Positions 1 to 7,138 of a stretch of DNA of 12,849 nt are shown piece after piece. The DNA comes from Kiritimatiellia bacterium. GTDB lineage: Bacteria > Verrucomicrobiota > Kiritimatiellia > RFP12 > UBA1067. The notes beneath the pieces were generated by a model. That model saw nothing but the letters and a program-made list of their open reading frames with translations, did no database searches and was not told the DNA's origin. The position numbers were made by a program, and so were the translations under genes. The stretch is from NCBI GenBank assembly GCA_017508315.1, contig JAFVZE010000220.1:1-12849 (forward strand), in the 5' to 3' direction. Each line of letters opens with the position of its first letter. Positions within the stretch are counted from its first letter, which is position 1.

Positions 1-2
1 AT

Positions 3-32
3 TTGACGGTATTGCAGCCCAGATGGTATAAT
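3..32 (+). promoter_or_regulatory. Sigma-70 promoter with extended -10, driving pheS
   Basis: A TTGACG box (3-8; 5 of 6 matches to the -35 consensus) is followed after 18 bases by a perfect TATAAT (27-32). TG at 24-25, one base before the -10, makes it an extended -10. Transcription would start near base 39, leaving a leader of about 87 bases before pheS. The leader contains two small mutually exclusive stems (74-78 with 86-90; 89-93 with 100-104). The whole downstream set up to the ABC gene has no other clear promoter, so this probably drives pheS through the ABC ATPase. Confidence 0.8.
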
Positions 33-125
33 CTCGGACCAAAACAGACAAGTGTTGGCCAGAGCCGGAAGATCGCGATATCACCTCGCGCCGATCGCCC
101 GGCGGCAGATTCTGAAGGATACGCA

Positions 126-1142
126 ATGACTCTCTCGGAACTTGAGAATATGAGGCGGCAGTGCCTCGAAGAAGTCGCCGGCGCGGAAGGTTCCGCCGCC
201 GTCGAATCCCTGCGCGTGAAATATGTCGGGCGCAACGGGCTTATACCCGCGCTTATCAAGGCGATGAAGGACGTTCCCAAAGAGGAGCGCCCCGCGTTCG
301 GCAAGGCCATTCAGGCGTGGCGGGCGGAGACCGAAGAGGCACTCGCGGCCAAGGCCGGTTCCTCGGCGGAGGAAAGCGTCGAGGCGGACCTGACGCTTCC
401 CGGACGCTGGTTCGATCTCGGAGTCGAACATCCGCTTTCCAGAGTGATCGCCGAGAGCGCGGCTATATTCGGAAAGCTCGGTTTCACGGTGGCCGACGGT
501 CCGGAGCTTGAAAACCGTTTCAACAACTTCACCGCGCTCAACACTCCCGCTCACCATCCTTCGATGGACCGCAGCGACACGTTCTGGTTCGGCGAGGACT
601 GCCTCCTGCGTACGCAGACTTCTCCGGTGCAGATCAGGGCGATGATGGGCAACAGGCCGCCGGTCCGGGTCATCTGCCCCGGTCGCACCTACCGCCGCGA
701 TACGACGGACGCCACCCACAGCGCGAATTTCCACCAGATAGAGGGCCTTTACGTCGATACGCTTCCCGAAAAGCCCGTTTCGCTCGCCGATCTCAAGAGC
801 GTGCTGGCGTATTTCGCCCGCGAGATGATGGGCGACGGCGTGACGGTGCGCTTCCGGCCGCACTTCTTCCCGTTCACCGAGCCCTCGGTCGAAGTCGATT
901 TCTCCTGTCATGTCTGCAAGGGCCGCGGATGCGGAGTGTGCAAACAGTCGGGCTGGATCGAGGTCGCCGGAGCGGGTATGGTCGATCCGCGTGTGTTCGA
1001 GCACGTCGGCTACGATCCGTCCAAGGTCTCCGGATACGCTTTCGGATTCGGCGTCGAGCGCATCGCCATGATCAAGTACGGCATTCCGGATATCCGCTGG
1101 CTCTACGAAAACGACGTCAGATTCCTTTCGCAGCTCGCGTAG
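126..1142 (+). CDS. pheS: Phenylalanyl-tRNA synthetase alpha subunit
   Basis: Catalytic alpha subunit of the cytoplasmic alpha2beta2 enzyme that charges tRNA-Phe with phenylalanine. The 338-residue product has normal family length. An N-terminal helical region (about 1-85) precedes the class II core, with motif 2 around GRTYRRDTTDATHS (186-199), the FTEPS segment (250-254), and motif 3 GFGVER (307-312). Four cysteines (261, 264, 269, 272) form a small CxxC-type knuckle in the active-site domain; many bacterial PheS proteins have this, E. coli lacks it. The frame stays open further upstream, but ATG 126 was chosen because AAGGA (115-119) sits six bases before it, the N-terminus matches the family, and longer forms would run through the promoter. 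The partner gene pheT does not follow; corA does, after 26 bases. Identity is secure. Confidence 0.97.
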   Translation: MTLSELENMRRQCLEEVAGAEGSAAVESLRVKYVGRNGLIPALIKAMKDVPKEERPAFGKAIQAWRAETEEALAAKAGSSAEESVEADLTLPGRWFDLGVEHPLSRVIAESAAIFGKLGFTVADGPELENRFNNFTALNTPAHHPSMDRSDTFWFGEDCLLRTQTSPVQIRAMMGNRPPVRVICPGRTYRRDTTDATHSANFHQIEGLYVDTLPEKPVSLADLKSVLAYFAREMMGDGVTVRFRPHFFPFTEPSVEVDFSCHVCKGRGCGVCKQSGWIEVAGAGMVDPRVFEHVGYDPSKVSGYAFGFGVERIAMIKYGIPDIRWLYENDVRFLSQLA

Positions 1143-1168
1143 AACCGCTTCAGGGAAGGAGACGCGGC

Positions 1169-2113
1169 ATGATGACGATATACCGTTGGGAAAACGGGGG
1201 TCTCAAAGAGACTCCGGAATTTTCGCCGTCGTGCTGGATCAATCTCGTCGAACCGTCGACGACGGAGCTGGAGTCGGTCATATCCCATTCCGGCAAAATC
1301 CCCCGCGACTTCCTCACAGACCCTCTTGACGCCGGCGAACGTCCGCGTTTCGACTATGAAGACGAAGCTTCGCTCATCATCGTCCATGTGCCGATGCCGG
1401 TCGATGACGACGAGGTGACTCCCTACCGCACGGTGCCGCTCGGAATCATTTTCTTCGAGCGTTCGGTAATCACCGTCTGCAGCGCCAGGACGCCGGTCAC
1501 CTCGGCGTTCCTCGATCAGATCCGCCGCGTGTGTCCGCCGTCGGACCAGTACCGTTTCGCTTTCCGGCTTCTGTGGCACGCCGGAGTGCTCTTCCTGCGC
1601 TACATCAACGACATCCACCAGCGGACGATCGATCTCGAAGGCGAACTCCACAAGTCTATTTCCAACGAGTTGCTGCTGAAGCTGCTGCAGATCGAGAAGA
1701 CTTTCGTCTATTTCACCACGTCGCTCAAGGCCGACACGATAGCGCTGGCGCGAGCCAACACCGCCCGGCAGCTTTCGCTCTCGGAGGACGACCGCGACTC
1801 GCTCGAGGACGCGATGGTCGAATACCAGCAGGCGCTGGAGACGGCGACGGTGCACGCGAACATCCTCAACGGCACTCTCGACACCTTCGCCTCGCTCATC
1901 AACAACAACCTCAACAACGTGATGAAGTATCTGACGGCGGCGACCATCATGCTCGCCGCGCCGACGCTCATCGCTTCGCTCTACGGCATGAACATCCAGC
2001 TGCCGCTCCAGAACCACCACGCCGCGTTTCTGCTGGTGGTCGGCGCGTCGGTGCTGCTGTCGATCGTGATCGGCGCGGTATTCTTCGTTCTGTCGAGAAA
2101 GCGGATTTTCTGA
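1169..2113 (+). CDS. corA: CorA-family magnesium/divalent cation channel
   Basis: Probable inner-membrane Mg2+ (possibly Co2+/Ni2+) channel of the CorA/2-TM-GxN family, acting as a pentamer. The 314-residue product has the expected order: a cytosolic alpha/beta domain (about 1-130), a long charged helix (about 140-250), a first membrane helix (about 252-271) ending in the selectivity motif YGMN (272-275), then a short loop and a second membrane helix (about 284-308) with a basic SRKR tail. The periplasmic loop after GMN reads IQLPLQNHH, lacking the common MPE motif, so ion preference is uncertain. ATG 1169 is preceded by GGAAGGAG (SD ending at 1161, seven bases away); an in-frame ATG at 1172 is the alternative. 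The gene lies 26 bases after pheS and one base before the next gene, so it is co-transcribed. Confidence 0.93.
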   Translation: MMTIYRWENGGLKETPEFSPSCWINLVEPSTTELESVISHSGKIPRDFLTDPLDAGERPRFDYEDEASLIIVHVPMPVDDDEVTPYRTVPLGIIFFERSVITVCSARTPVTSAFLDQIRRVCPPSDQYRFAFRLLWHAGVLFLRYINDIHQRTIDLEGELHKSISNELLLKLLQIEKTFVYFTTSLKADTIALARANTARQLSLSEDDRDSLEDAMVEYQQALETATVHANILNGTLDTFASLINNNLNNVMKYLTAATIMLAAPTLIASLYGMNIQLPLQNHHAAFLLVVGASVLLSIVIGAVFFVLSRKRIF

Positions 2114-2114
2114 T

Positions 2115-3095
2115 ATGGCCGTCTGCCGTGGTTTGAGTCTGACGAGCGGCGGGCTGGACAGCCAGCTGGCGATAAAAGTTCTGCAGCGCGCCGGCGCCGA
2201 AGTCGAGGCGGTATGCTTCTCCTCGCCGTTTTTCGACATGTCGGGGACGGAAAGGGCCGCCAAGACGCTTGGGGTGGCGCTGCGGGTCGTCGATTTCACC
2301 GATGACATCGTTTCGCTCATAAAATCTCCCGCCCACGGATTCGGCGGCGCGATGAACCCGTGCATCGACTGTCATGCGCTTATGATCCGCAGGGCCGGCG
2401 AACTGATGGAGCGTTTAGGGTACGATTTTGTCGCCACCGGCGAAGTGCAGGGGCAGCGGCCGATGTCGCAGAACCGTCAGGCGCTCGGCGTGGTCGAGAA
2501 ATGTTCGGGTCTCAAGGGAAGACTGGTGCGTCCGCTTTCGGCAAAACTGCTCGAGCCGACGGTTCCTGAAATCGAGGGGAAACTCAATCGGGATATGCTT
2601 CTCGACATTTCCGGCCGCGGCCGCGAACGCCAGATCGCTCTGGCCGCCGAATTCGGGATTGCCGACTATCCGAGTCCGGCCGGAGGATGCAAGCTTACGG
2701 AAGAAGGGTTCGCCAGAAAACTTAAGGACCTCATGGATCATGAAGGGCTTGACGATCGTGCGCTGGTTGAACTTTTAACCCGTGCCCGCCGCTTCCGTCT
2801 GCCGGACGGAACCGGGGTTGTTCTCGGCCGGGACCGCCGCGACAACGCCGCGCTTCGGGAATTTAAACTGAGCGGCGGATGTTTGTTCCCGCTTGAACTG
2901 CTCTCTCCGGTAAATGTTCCGGGTCCCACCGCGCTCATCCCGGAAGTGAAGAGCGAAGGAGATTTTGCGCTTGCCAAAGAACTTGTCTGCGCATATTCGC
3001 GCTACGACAGACTGGAAGGGGACGTCGCGCTCAATGTCGGAACTGTTCCGCGGCCGTACAACCGCGAAAAATTCAGGGAGTGGCAGATATGTTAG
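2115..3095 (+). CDS. PP-loop ATPase, ThiI/MnmA-like, probable tRNA thiolation enzyme
   Basis: A 326-residue cytosolic protein whose N-terminal half is an N-type ATP pyrophosphatase fold with the PP-loop SGGLDS (11-16). Enzymes of this group adenylate a tRNA uridine and replace oxygen with sulfur. It lacks the THUMP and rhodanese domains of classical ThiI and does not look like full-length MnmA. It carries C83-x2-C86 (NPCIDCH) and a later C192 (AGGC), a spacing pattern like the three-cysteine [4Fe-4S] site of iron-sulfur tRNA thiolases such as TtuA; that mechanism is inferred. The C-terminal part (about 215-326) resembles the NFACT-R-like domain found in non-THUMP ThiI-like proteins. ATG 2115 follows the corA stop by one base with only a weak ribosome site, suggesting translational coupling. 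Sulfur transfer to tRNA is likely; the exact nucleoside is not determined. Confidence 0.8.
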   Translation: MAVCRGLSLTSGGLDSQLAIKVLQRAGAEVEAVCFSSPFFDMSGTERAAKTLGVALRVVDFTDDIVSLIKSPAHGFGGAMNPCIDCHALMIRRAGELMERLGYDFVATGEVQGQRPMSQNRQALGVVEKCSGLKGRLVRPLSAKLLEPTVPEIEGKLNRDMLLDISGRGRERQIALAAEFGIADYPSPAGGCKLTEEGFARKLKDLMDHEGLDDRALVELLTRARRFRLPDGTGVVLGRDRRDNAALREFKLSGGCLFPLELLSPVNVPGPTALIPEVKSEGDFALAKELVCAYSRYDRLEGDVALNVGTVPRPYNREKFREWQIC

Positions 3096-3766
3096 AGACG
3101 TTGGCGGCTCATCTCGGCACGATCGCGGCGTATGCTCCGGTGTGGGGGCTCGCGTTCGTTTTCGTGTTCATGACCGTTGAATCGAGTTTCATCCCTTTTC
3201 CGAGCGAGGTGGTGATGATTCCGGCCGGGTTCCTCGCCGCCCGCGGCGAATTCACGGGCGGTGCTCCCGCGCTCGCGCTCTGGCTGGCGATCGCCGCCGG
3301 GACCGCCGGTTCGCTCGCCGGAGCGTACATCAACTATTATCTCGCGGTCTGGGTCGGTAAACCGTTTCTCGAGAAGTACGGGAAGTATTTCTTCGTCAAA
3401 AAGGAACCGCTGTCGCGCGCCTGCGAGGTTTTCAACCGCTACGGCGCGATGACCACCTTCGTTTGCCGCCTGGTGCCGGTCATAAGGCAGCTGATTTCGA
3501 TTCCCGCCGGCATCGCCCGCATGCCGTTCTGGCCGTTCACGTTTTTCACCGGACTCGGGGCGGGGATCTGGACGGCGGTTCTCGCGTTCGTCGGTTTTGC
3601 AATCGGGAAATCGGCCGGCGACATCGGTTATGTGGAACTTGTCAATCGCGGCAAGGACGCGGCGTCTGCGAATCTGCCGCTGGTGATCGGCTGCGCCGCG
3701 GCGCTGGTCGCCGGATATGTCCTTCTTTCGAAACTGGTGATGGGGCGCAATGCTCGTAAAGGTTGA
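3089..3766 (+). CDS. DedA-family (VTT/SNARE-associated) membrane protein
   Basis: Integral inner-membrane protein of the DedA family. Family members are linked to undecaprenyl-phosphate or phospholipid translocation and proton-dependent envelope homeostasis; the substrate here is unknown. The 225-residue product shows the family hallmarks ESSFIPFPSE (31-40) and CRLVPVIRQLISIPAG (126-141), with the conserved acidic and arginine positions E31, E40, R127 and R133. Hydrophobic segments lie near 15-30, 60-85, 150-172 and 196-216, and the tail is basic. ATG 3089 was chosen over an in-frame GTG at 3080 because AGGGAG (3075-3080) lies eight bases before it. It overlaps the thiolase gene by seven bases and the ABC gene by seventeen, so the three are translationally linked. 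Confidence 0.92.
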   Translation: MLETLAAHLGTIAAYAPVWGLAFVFVFMTVESSFIPFPSEVVMIPAGFLAARGEFTGGAPALALWLAIAAGTAGSLAGAYINYYLAVWVGKPFLEKYGKYFFVKKEPLSRACEVFNRYGAMTTFVCRLVPVIRQLISIPAGIARMPFWPFTFFTGLGAGIWTAVLAFVGFAIGKSAGDIGYVELVNRGKDAASANLPLVIGCAAALVAGYVLLSKLVMGRNARKG

Positions 3767-4598
3767 GCGGCTTCGCGTCGCGTTCCGCTCGGAAGGGCGT
3801 CTGAGCGTGCCGGTGCGCGGAATTTCGTTTGACGTGCCGCGCAATTCGCGGGTCGCGATCGTGGGCGAGTCCGGATGCGGCAAGAGTCTCACTTCGCTCG
3901 CGCTCGGGGGTTTTGTCGAGCGGGCCGAGATTTCAGGGAAAATTTCCGGCTCTCCGCGCATCGCCTACATTTTCCAGAATCCGATGCAGTCGCTCAATCC
4001 CGTAATGCGCGTGGAAGCGCAGATCGGCGAGTGTCTGCCGGAGCGGTGCGGGCGCAAAGAGCGGATCGCGAATTTTCTGAAGGATGTCGGGCTCCGCCCG
4101 GAAACGGCGCGCAAGTATCCCTGTCAGCTTTCAGGCGGACAGCAGCAGCGCGTCATGATCGCGATGGCGCTGGCGCAGGAGCCGGAACTGCTCGTCGCCG
4201 ACGAACCGACGACGGCGCTCGACGTCACCAACCAGCGGGAGGTTCTCGATCTCATCGCCCGTGTTGCCGACGAGCGCGGAATGTCGGTTCTTTTCATCAC
4301 CCACAATCTGGGGCTCGTGGCGCGGTATTCGCGTTTCGTGAACGTCATGTACGCCGGGGAGATCGTGGAAAGCGGAACCGTGGACGCGGTTTTGCGCTCG
4401 CCGCGCCATCCTTACACCCAGGGGCTTTTGGCGGCCGTCCCGAGGCTCGATCTGCCCAAGGATTCGCCGCTTGCGGACATCCCCGGCACCGTGCCGCCGC
4501 CGTGGGACTGGCCGAAGGGCTGCGCGTTCCATCCCCGCTGCCCGAAGGCCCGTCCCGCCTGCTCGGCTCCCGATTTCGCCGGTTGTCCGGAGATGTGA
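3750..4598 (+). CDS. DppD/OppD-like peptide ABC transporter ATPase
   Basis: Cytoplasmic ATP-hydrolysing subunit of the oligopeptide/nickel (Dpp/Opp/Nik) importer family. Visible motifs are Walker A GESGCGKS (39-46), Q-loop Q76 in FQNPMQSLNP, signature LSGGQQQ (127-133), Walker B LLVADE (147-152) and switch histidine H185. The oligopeptide-family C-terminal extension is present, with cysteines 258, 264, 271 and 279 matching the pattern thought to bind an iron-sulfur cluster in this family. At 282 residues it is shorter than the usual 320-330; the linker between Walker A and the Q-loop is clearly reduced. No permease, binding protein or partner ATPase lies nearby, so it is an orphan here. ATG 3750 overlaps the DedA gene by 17 bases and has only a weak GGGG ribosome site. 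Family is certain; the transported substrate is not. Confidence 0.9.
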   Translation: MLVKVERLRVAFRSEGRLSVPVRGISFDVPRNSRVAIVGESGCGKSLTSLALGGFVERAEISGKISGSPRIAYIFQNPMQSLNPVMRVEAQIGECLPERCGRKERIANFLKDVGLRPETARKYPCQLSGGQQQRVMIAMALAQEPELLVADEPTTALDVTNQREVLDLIARVADERGMSVLFITHNLGLVARYSRFVNVMYAGEIVESGTVDAVLRSPRHPYTQGLLAAVPRLDLPKDSPLADIPGTVPPPWDWPKGCAFHPRCPKARPACSAPDFAGCPEM

Positions 4599-4681
4599 TT
4601 TCGCTTTGACTGAAATGTCCGGTTTCGGCGCAGAAGCGCGAGCGGCCGGTTTTGAAGCCGGGATCATCCGCGGAAGTCGCC

Positions 4682-4708
4682 CCGGCCGGGTAAAAGCGGA
4701 CGGTTTTT
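4682..4708 (+). terminator. Candidate intrinsic terminator after the ABC gene
   Basis: CCGGCCG (4682-4688) can pair with CGGACGG (4697-4703), giving six pairs and one G-A mismatch around an eight-base loop, followed at once by TTTTT (4704-4708). It lies 83 bases after the ABC stop codon and ends two bases before the hisS -10 box. The short T-run and the mismatch make it modest in strength. Confidence 0.45.
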
Positions 4709-4716
4709 GCTATAAT
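4708..4716 (+). promoter_or_regulatory. Extended -10 promoter driving hisS
   Basis: TGC followed by a perfect TATAAT (4711-4716) forms an extended -10 element. No good -35 hexamer is present at 17-18 bases upstream (GGGTAA or similar), which fits extended -10 promoters that depend little on -35. Start of transcription is expected near 4723, about 17 bases before the hisS ATG. It marks the start of the second transcription unit, which appears to continue to miaB. Confidence 0.7.
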
Positions 4717-4739
4717 ATCCGAAAAAACAGGATTTAGAC

Positions 4740-5981
4740 ATGGCAGAAAAAATAAGCTTTGAAGCACCCCGCGGAATGAGGGATTTCTATCCCGAGGATA
4801 TGGTTTGGCGCAACAAGGTTTTTGACGCGTTCCGCGCCGCCGGCGAGGCTGCCGGATTCGAGCCTTACGATTCCTGCGTTGTGGAGAGTTATGAGCTTCT
4901 GGCGCGCAAGGCCGGCGAAGAGGTGGGCGAGCAGATATACCACTTTTTCGACAAGTCCGATCGTCATATCGCTTTGCGCGCCGAGATGACTCCGACTCTG
5001 GCGCGCATGGTCGCCCAACGCCAGAAGGAACTGCAGTTTCCGCTCAAGTGGACCACTATTGCCCAGTGTTTCCGCTACGAGCGCATGACCAAGGGGCGCA
5101 AGCGCGAGCATTACCAGTGGAATGTCGACATTATCGGCGAAGATTCGATTCTCGCCGAAGTCGAGGTTATCGGCGCGGCGTGCGACGCCTTGCGCCGCAT
5201 GGGGCTTTCTTCGGGGGATTTCAAGGTTCACGTCTCGTCGCGCAGATTTCTCGGCGAACTGCTCTCCGGGAGCGGAATTTCCGCCGACAAGCACGCGCAG
5301 GTGTTTCTGGCGCTCGACAAGCGCGGCAAGATGCCGGACGAGGAGATCTCAGCAATGCTTCGGGACGGAGGTCTTTCGGATGCGGATGTCAAGGCCACCT
5401 TCGACATCATGAATCTCAAATCCTACGACGGATGCGGGGAGCTTCGCGAACTCTTCCGTCTCGCCGAAATCGCCGGTTTTTCCGATTGTCTCGAATTCGA
5501 CATTTCCGTCATCCGGGGCCTCAGCTACTACACCGGCATCGTTTTCGAATGCTTCGACACCGTCGGCGAGTTCCGCGCCATTTTCGGCGGCGGGCGCTAC
5601 GACAATCTGCTTACCACCATCGGCGGGGAACCGACGAGCGCGGTGGGACTCGGATTCGGCGACGTCGTCGTCACCGAGCTGCTGAAGTCGCGCCTCGGCG
5701 AAGGTGCGGCGAAGGCGAAGCGCGGCGTGGCCGTCGGGTTCATGTTCCCGGAACAGCGCGACGCGGCGCTGGCGCTCGCTTCGAGGCTTCGCGGCGAAGG
5801 CGAAGCGGTGATGCTCTCGCTCAAGGCGCAGAAGCCGAAAAAGTTCTTCTCCCGCGCCGAGTCCTCCGCCGCGGCGAAAGCGGTGTTTCTGGGACCGGAC
5901 GATGTCGAGAAGGGCGTCGCGCGCATGAAGGACATGGAAACGCGCGGGGAAATCGAAATATGCTTGAGCGCGGCAAAGTAA
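4740..5981 (+). CDS. hisS: Histidyl-tRNA synthetase, GFGD motif-3 subtype
   Basis: Cytoplasmic class II synthetase that charges tRNA-His; 413 residues, normal length. Motif 1 begins at PRGMRDF (10-16), motif 2 includes FRYERMTKGRKREHYQW (111-127), and the histidine-specific loop VIRGLSYYTGIVFE (257-270) carries the catalytic arginine R259. FGGGRYDNL (282-290) is also typical. Motif 3 reads AVGLGFGDVV (301-310) rather than the usual GxER, so the motif-3 arginine is absent; as recalled, plant organellar and some bacterial HisRS also have GFGD, so the enzyme is expected to be active. The C-terminal anticodon-binding domain runs from about 328 to 413. ATG 4740 is supported by AGGA (4729-4732), seven bases upstream. 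The stop overlaps the next gene by 22 bases. Confidence 0.96.
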   Translation: MAEKISFEAPRGMRDFYPEDMVWRNKVFDAFRAAGEAAGFEPYDSCVVESYELLARKAGEEVGEQIYHFFDKSDRHIALRAEMTPTLARMVAQRQKELQFPLKWTTIAQCFRYERMTKGRKREHYQWNVDIIGEDSILAEVEVIGAACDALRRMGLSSGDFKVHVSSRRFLGELLSGSGISADKHAQVFLALDKRGKMPDEEISAMLRDGGLSDADVKATFDIMNLKSYDGCGELRELFRLAEIAGFSDCLEFDISVIRGLSYYTGIVFECFDTVGEFRAIFGGGRYDNLLTTIGGEPTSAVGLGFGDVVVTELLKSRLGEGAAKAKRGVAVGFMFPEQRDAALALASRLRGEGEAVMLSLKAQKPKKFFSRAESSAAAKAVFLGPDDVEKGVARMKDMETRGEIEICLSAAK

Positions 5982-6394
5982 GAACGAGCCTCGAGGTGGG
6001 TTTCTCCGGCGGCGAAGAGCCGGCGAAGTTCGCCGGCTACCGCGGCAGAGAGTGGCGGGCGATTCCGCTCGCTCGCGAATTTCCGTACGAGGACTCCCAG
6101 TTCGAAGTGGTGATGATGGACGGCGCGGCGGTTTCCCGCGCGTCCGTGAAGGAGGCTCACCGCGTCCTGCGGCCGGAAGGTCTGTTGCTTTTCTCGGTGC
6201 CCGCGAAGACCAAGAAGCAGGAGGGATACACTCTGCCTGATATCTACGCCATCGTGCGCGAGGGTTTCAACATCGTCGGGCTGGAACGTCCCGCGTGGTG
6301 GAAATTCTGGTCGTCCCGCGGAGCGTCGCTCACCATCCATGCGCTGAAGAAGAACTGGAAGTCCGGCGGCGGCACCTTCCGCCCGTACGTATGA
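5960..6394 (+). CDS. Small methyltransferase-like protein, SAM motif unclear
   Basis: A 144-residue protein resembling the second half of a class I SAM-dependent methyltransferase (Methyltransf_11-like). FPYEDSQFEVVMMD (41-54) looks like the post-motif-II strand, and EAHRVLRPEGLLLFSVP (65-81) is a good match to the motif III helix and strand. The usual glycine-rich SAM loop (motif I) is missing or reduced to LEVGFSGGEEP (11-21), and the acidic second motif is hard to place. It may be a remnant, a compact enzyme, or a non-catalytic partner. The start at ATG 5960 lies inside the hisS end (22-base overlap) with no clear ribosome site; GTG 5996 is an alternative. Its stop overlaps the Sel1 gene start by four bases (ATGA). 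No specific substrate can be assigned. Confidence 0.7.
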   Translation: MLERGKVRTSLEVGFSGGEEPAKFAGYRGREWRAIPLAREFPYEDSQFEVVMMDGAAVSRASVKEAHRVLRPEGLLLFSVPAKTKKQEGYTLPDIYAIVREGFNIVGLERPAWWKFWSSRGASLTIHALKKNWKSGGGTFRPYV

Positions 6395-7110
6395 GCGTTC
6401 TTTTCTCAGCGCTGTTCGCGGTTCTCACTTCCGCCGATGCGGTGGTGACGCTTTTGAATTCCCCTTCCGCGTCGAGCCCCGGGGCGTTCGCCGCGGCCCG
6501 GGAATTCGTCGAGAAGGATGCCGCGGAAGGTAAGCCGTTGCAGCAGTTCGTGATCGGGGTGCTTTTCGAGGACTGCAAAGACCGCGCCGTGTATCTCGAC
6601 GCTTCGCGGGAGAAGATCCGCGCGATGGCGGAGAAAAAGAACAATCCGCTGGCGTGGTATCTTCTTTCGCTCGAAGGCAACGATCTGTCCATGCTCCGCC
6701 GCGCGGCCGCCGGCGGCAACGTTCAGGCGCTGAACGCGCTCGGCACCATCGCCACGGCGGAGGCGATCGGCTCGAAAAAGCTTTCGAGCGATGACGTGGC
6801 GAAGATCCTCAGGAAATGTTTCGGGTATTTTTCCCGGGCGGCGGCGATGCGCGATGCGAACGGCTTCATCAATCTCGGAGCCTGCTACATGCGCGGGCTC
6901 GGCTGCACTCCCGACCCGGCGTTGGCGTTCGAGTGTTTTCGCTCCGCCGCCGAACTCGGACATCCGGAGGGGATGGACAACATGTCGGCCTGCTACGAAC
7001 TCGGGCACGGCGTCAAAAAGAACGAAGATCTCTCGCTTCTGTGGAAAATGCGCGCGCGCGCGGTCCGCGGCGACGCGGCGGCGGCGAAATGGCTGCGGGA
7101 GCGCAGGTAG
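6391..7110 (+). CDS. Sel1-repeat (TPR-like) protein, probably exported
   Basis: A 239-residue protein with Sel1-like helical repeats, a protein-protein interaction scaffold. The clearest repeat is about 159-195 (INLGACYMRGLGCTPDPALA followed by a CFRSAAELGHPE-type segment), followed by a second at about 196-230 (MSACYELGHGVKKNEDLS). A less regular helical region covers 80-155. The N-terminus is hydrophobic (MSVLFSALFAVLTSADA, 1-17) and could be a weak signal peptide cleaved after ADA, but it has no positive charge, so export is tentative. Its ATG overlaps the stop of the methyltransferase-like gene as ATGA and no ribosome site is seen, which points to translational coupling. The partner and role are unknown. 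A 28-base gap separates it from the epimerase gene. Confidence 0.82.
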   Translation: MSVLFSALFAVLTSADAVVTLLNSPSASSPGAFAAAREFVEKDAAEGKPLQQFVIGVLFEDCKDRAVYLDASREKIRAMAEKKNNPLAWYLLSLEGNDLSMLRRAAAGGNVQALNALGTIATAEAIGSKKLSSDDVAKILRKCFGYFSRAAAMRDANGFINLGACYMRGLGCTPDPALAFECFRSAAELGHPEGMDNMSACYELGHGVKKNEDLSLLWKMRARAVRGDAAAAKWLRERR

Positions 7111-7138
7111 GCGGAAAAATACGGAAAAAGGAACGATG

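Noticed and set aside
3..125. N-terminal extension of pheS from an upstream TTG
   Set aside because: The extension would run through the promoter and transcription start. ATG 126 has a good ribosome site and matches the family N-terminus.
893..955. Cysteine-rich stretch in PheS as a possible inserted zinc domain
   Set aside because: Many bacterial PheS proteins have the same CxxC-type knuckle before the GW(I/L)E segment, so it is ordinary.
1103..2365. Minus-strand open frame of 420 codons opposite corA
   Set aside because: Antisense shadow of corA, composition dominated by Arg, Glu and Val with no motif.
3080..3088. GTG start for the DedA gene
   Set aside because: ATG 3089 is properly spaced from AGGGAG, whereas the GTG overlaps that ribosome site.
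4644..4687. GGCCGG...CCGGCC dyad between the ABC gene and hisS
   Set aside because: Both halves are self-palindromic, the loop is 32 bases and no T-run follows; the shorter stem at 4682-4708 is a better terminator candidate.
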